A program made the translations under genes and the position numbers. DNA of 64,000 bases, from NCBI RefSeq assembly GCF_002007605.1, contig NZ_CP019799.1, forward strand, positions 1,612,001 through 1,676,000, given 5' to 3'. Shown piece after piece: positions 63,956 through 64,000 of this stretch; the stretch's first letter is position 1; every line of letters starts with the position of its first letter. The stretch comes from Cellvibrio sp. PSBB023 (lineage in GTDB: Bacteria > Pseudomonadota > Gammaproteobacteria > Pseudomonadales > Cellvibrionaceae). A model generated the notes under the pieces. It was given only the letters and a program-made list of their open reading frames with translations. It made no database searches and was not told the DNA's origin.

Positions 63956-64000
63956 ACATCTTTCAAACGACAGCCGATTAACACCTGCTTTCGCGAAGGA

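Overview
The window is a gene-dense stretch of a Gram-negative gammaproteobacterial chromosome. Gene content and order (xseA-guaB-guaA; rpsP-rimM-trmD-rplS followed by xerD-dsbC-hom-thrC-recJ; FabY-type ketosynthase; Aer-type aerotaxis receptor; very many TonB-dependent receptors) look like the Pseudomonas/Cellvibrio side of the class. I favour a Cellvibrio-like organism, but that is inference from layout and not a database match. There is no prophage, insertion sequence, CRISPR array or rRNA operon. The only RNA gene is a tRNA-Pro(GGG) at the right edge. No gap between genes exceeds 300 bases.

Layout. 1-10.7 kb: 5' part of ttcA, a PilZ c-di-GMP receptor, an Aer-type receptor, bioA, trpS, a double cyclic-nucleotide-binding/rhodanese fusion, apeB, tsaB, adk and an Lrp/AsnC regulator. 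10.7-16 kb: a second chemoreceptor and a translationally coupled nhaP2-gabD pair. 16-25 kb: rnb, an EVE-domain protein, an exported zinc deacylase, guaA, guaB and xseA. 25-27.3 kb: a TPP-riboswitch-controlled thiO-thiS-thiG operon whose promoter sits inside the xseA terminator. 27.3-29.7 kb: an HD-GYP protein and an AEC carrier.

29.9-46.8 kb is an iron-uptake island. It holds five TonB-dependent receptors, an acyltransferase-3 membrane enzyme, a FecI-type sigma factor/FecR/STN-receptor signalling triad, and an overlapping DUF3649-PepSY-DUF3325 inner-membrane cassette that probably handles ferrisiderophore. Fur-box-like sequences precede the first receptor, the sigma factor and the third receptor. 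The expected circuit is: Fur de-repression makes FecI and FecR, ligand-loaded receptor signals through FecR, and FecI then boosts receptor transcription.

46.9-48.8 kb: a divergent MBL-fold hydrolase/TetR pair with two near-identical 19-bp palindromic operators between them. 48.8-57.6 kb: the recJ, thrC, hom, dsbC, xerD and rplS-trmD-rimM-rpsP block, all on the minus strand. 57.6-64 kb: fabY divergent from a DJ-1/AraC regulator, a small heat-shock protein with a sigma-32-like promoter and a ROSE-like RNA thermometer, a YfcH-type epimerase, hpf, a SapC-family protein and tRNA-Pro.

The most noteworthy signals are regulatory: the thi promoter buried in a terminator hairpin, the duplicated anti-SD/SD module in the ibpA leader, the paired TetR operators, and the shared Fur elements with the FecI/FecR triad. 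I did not find a convincing wholly new protein system.
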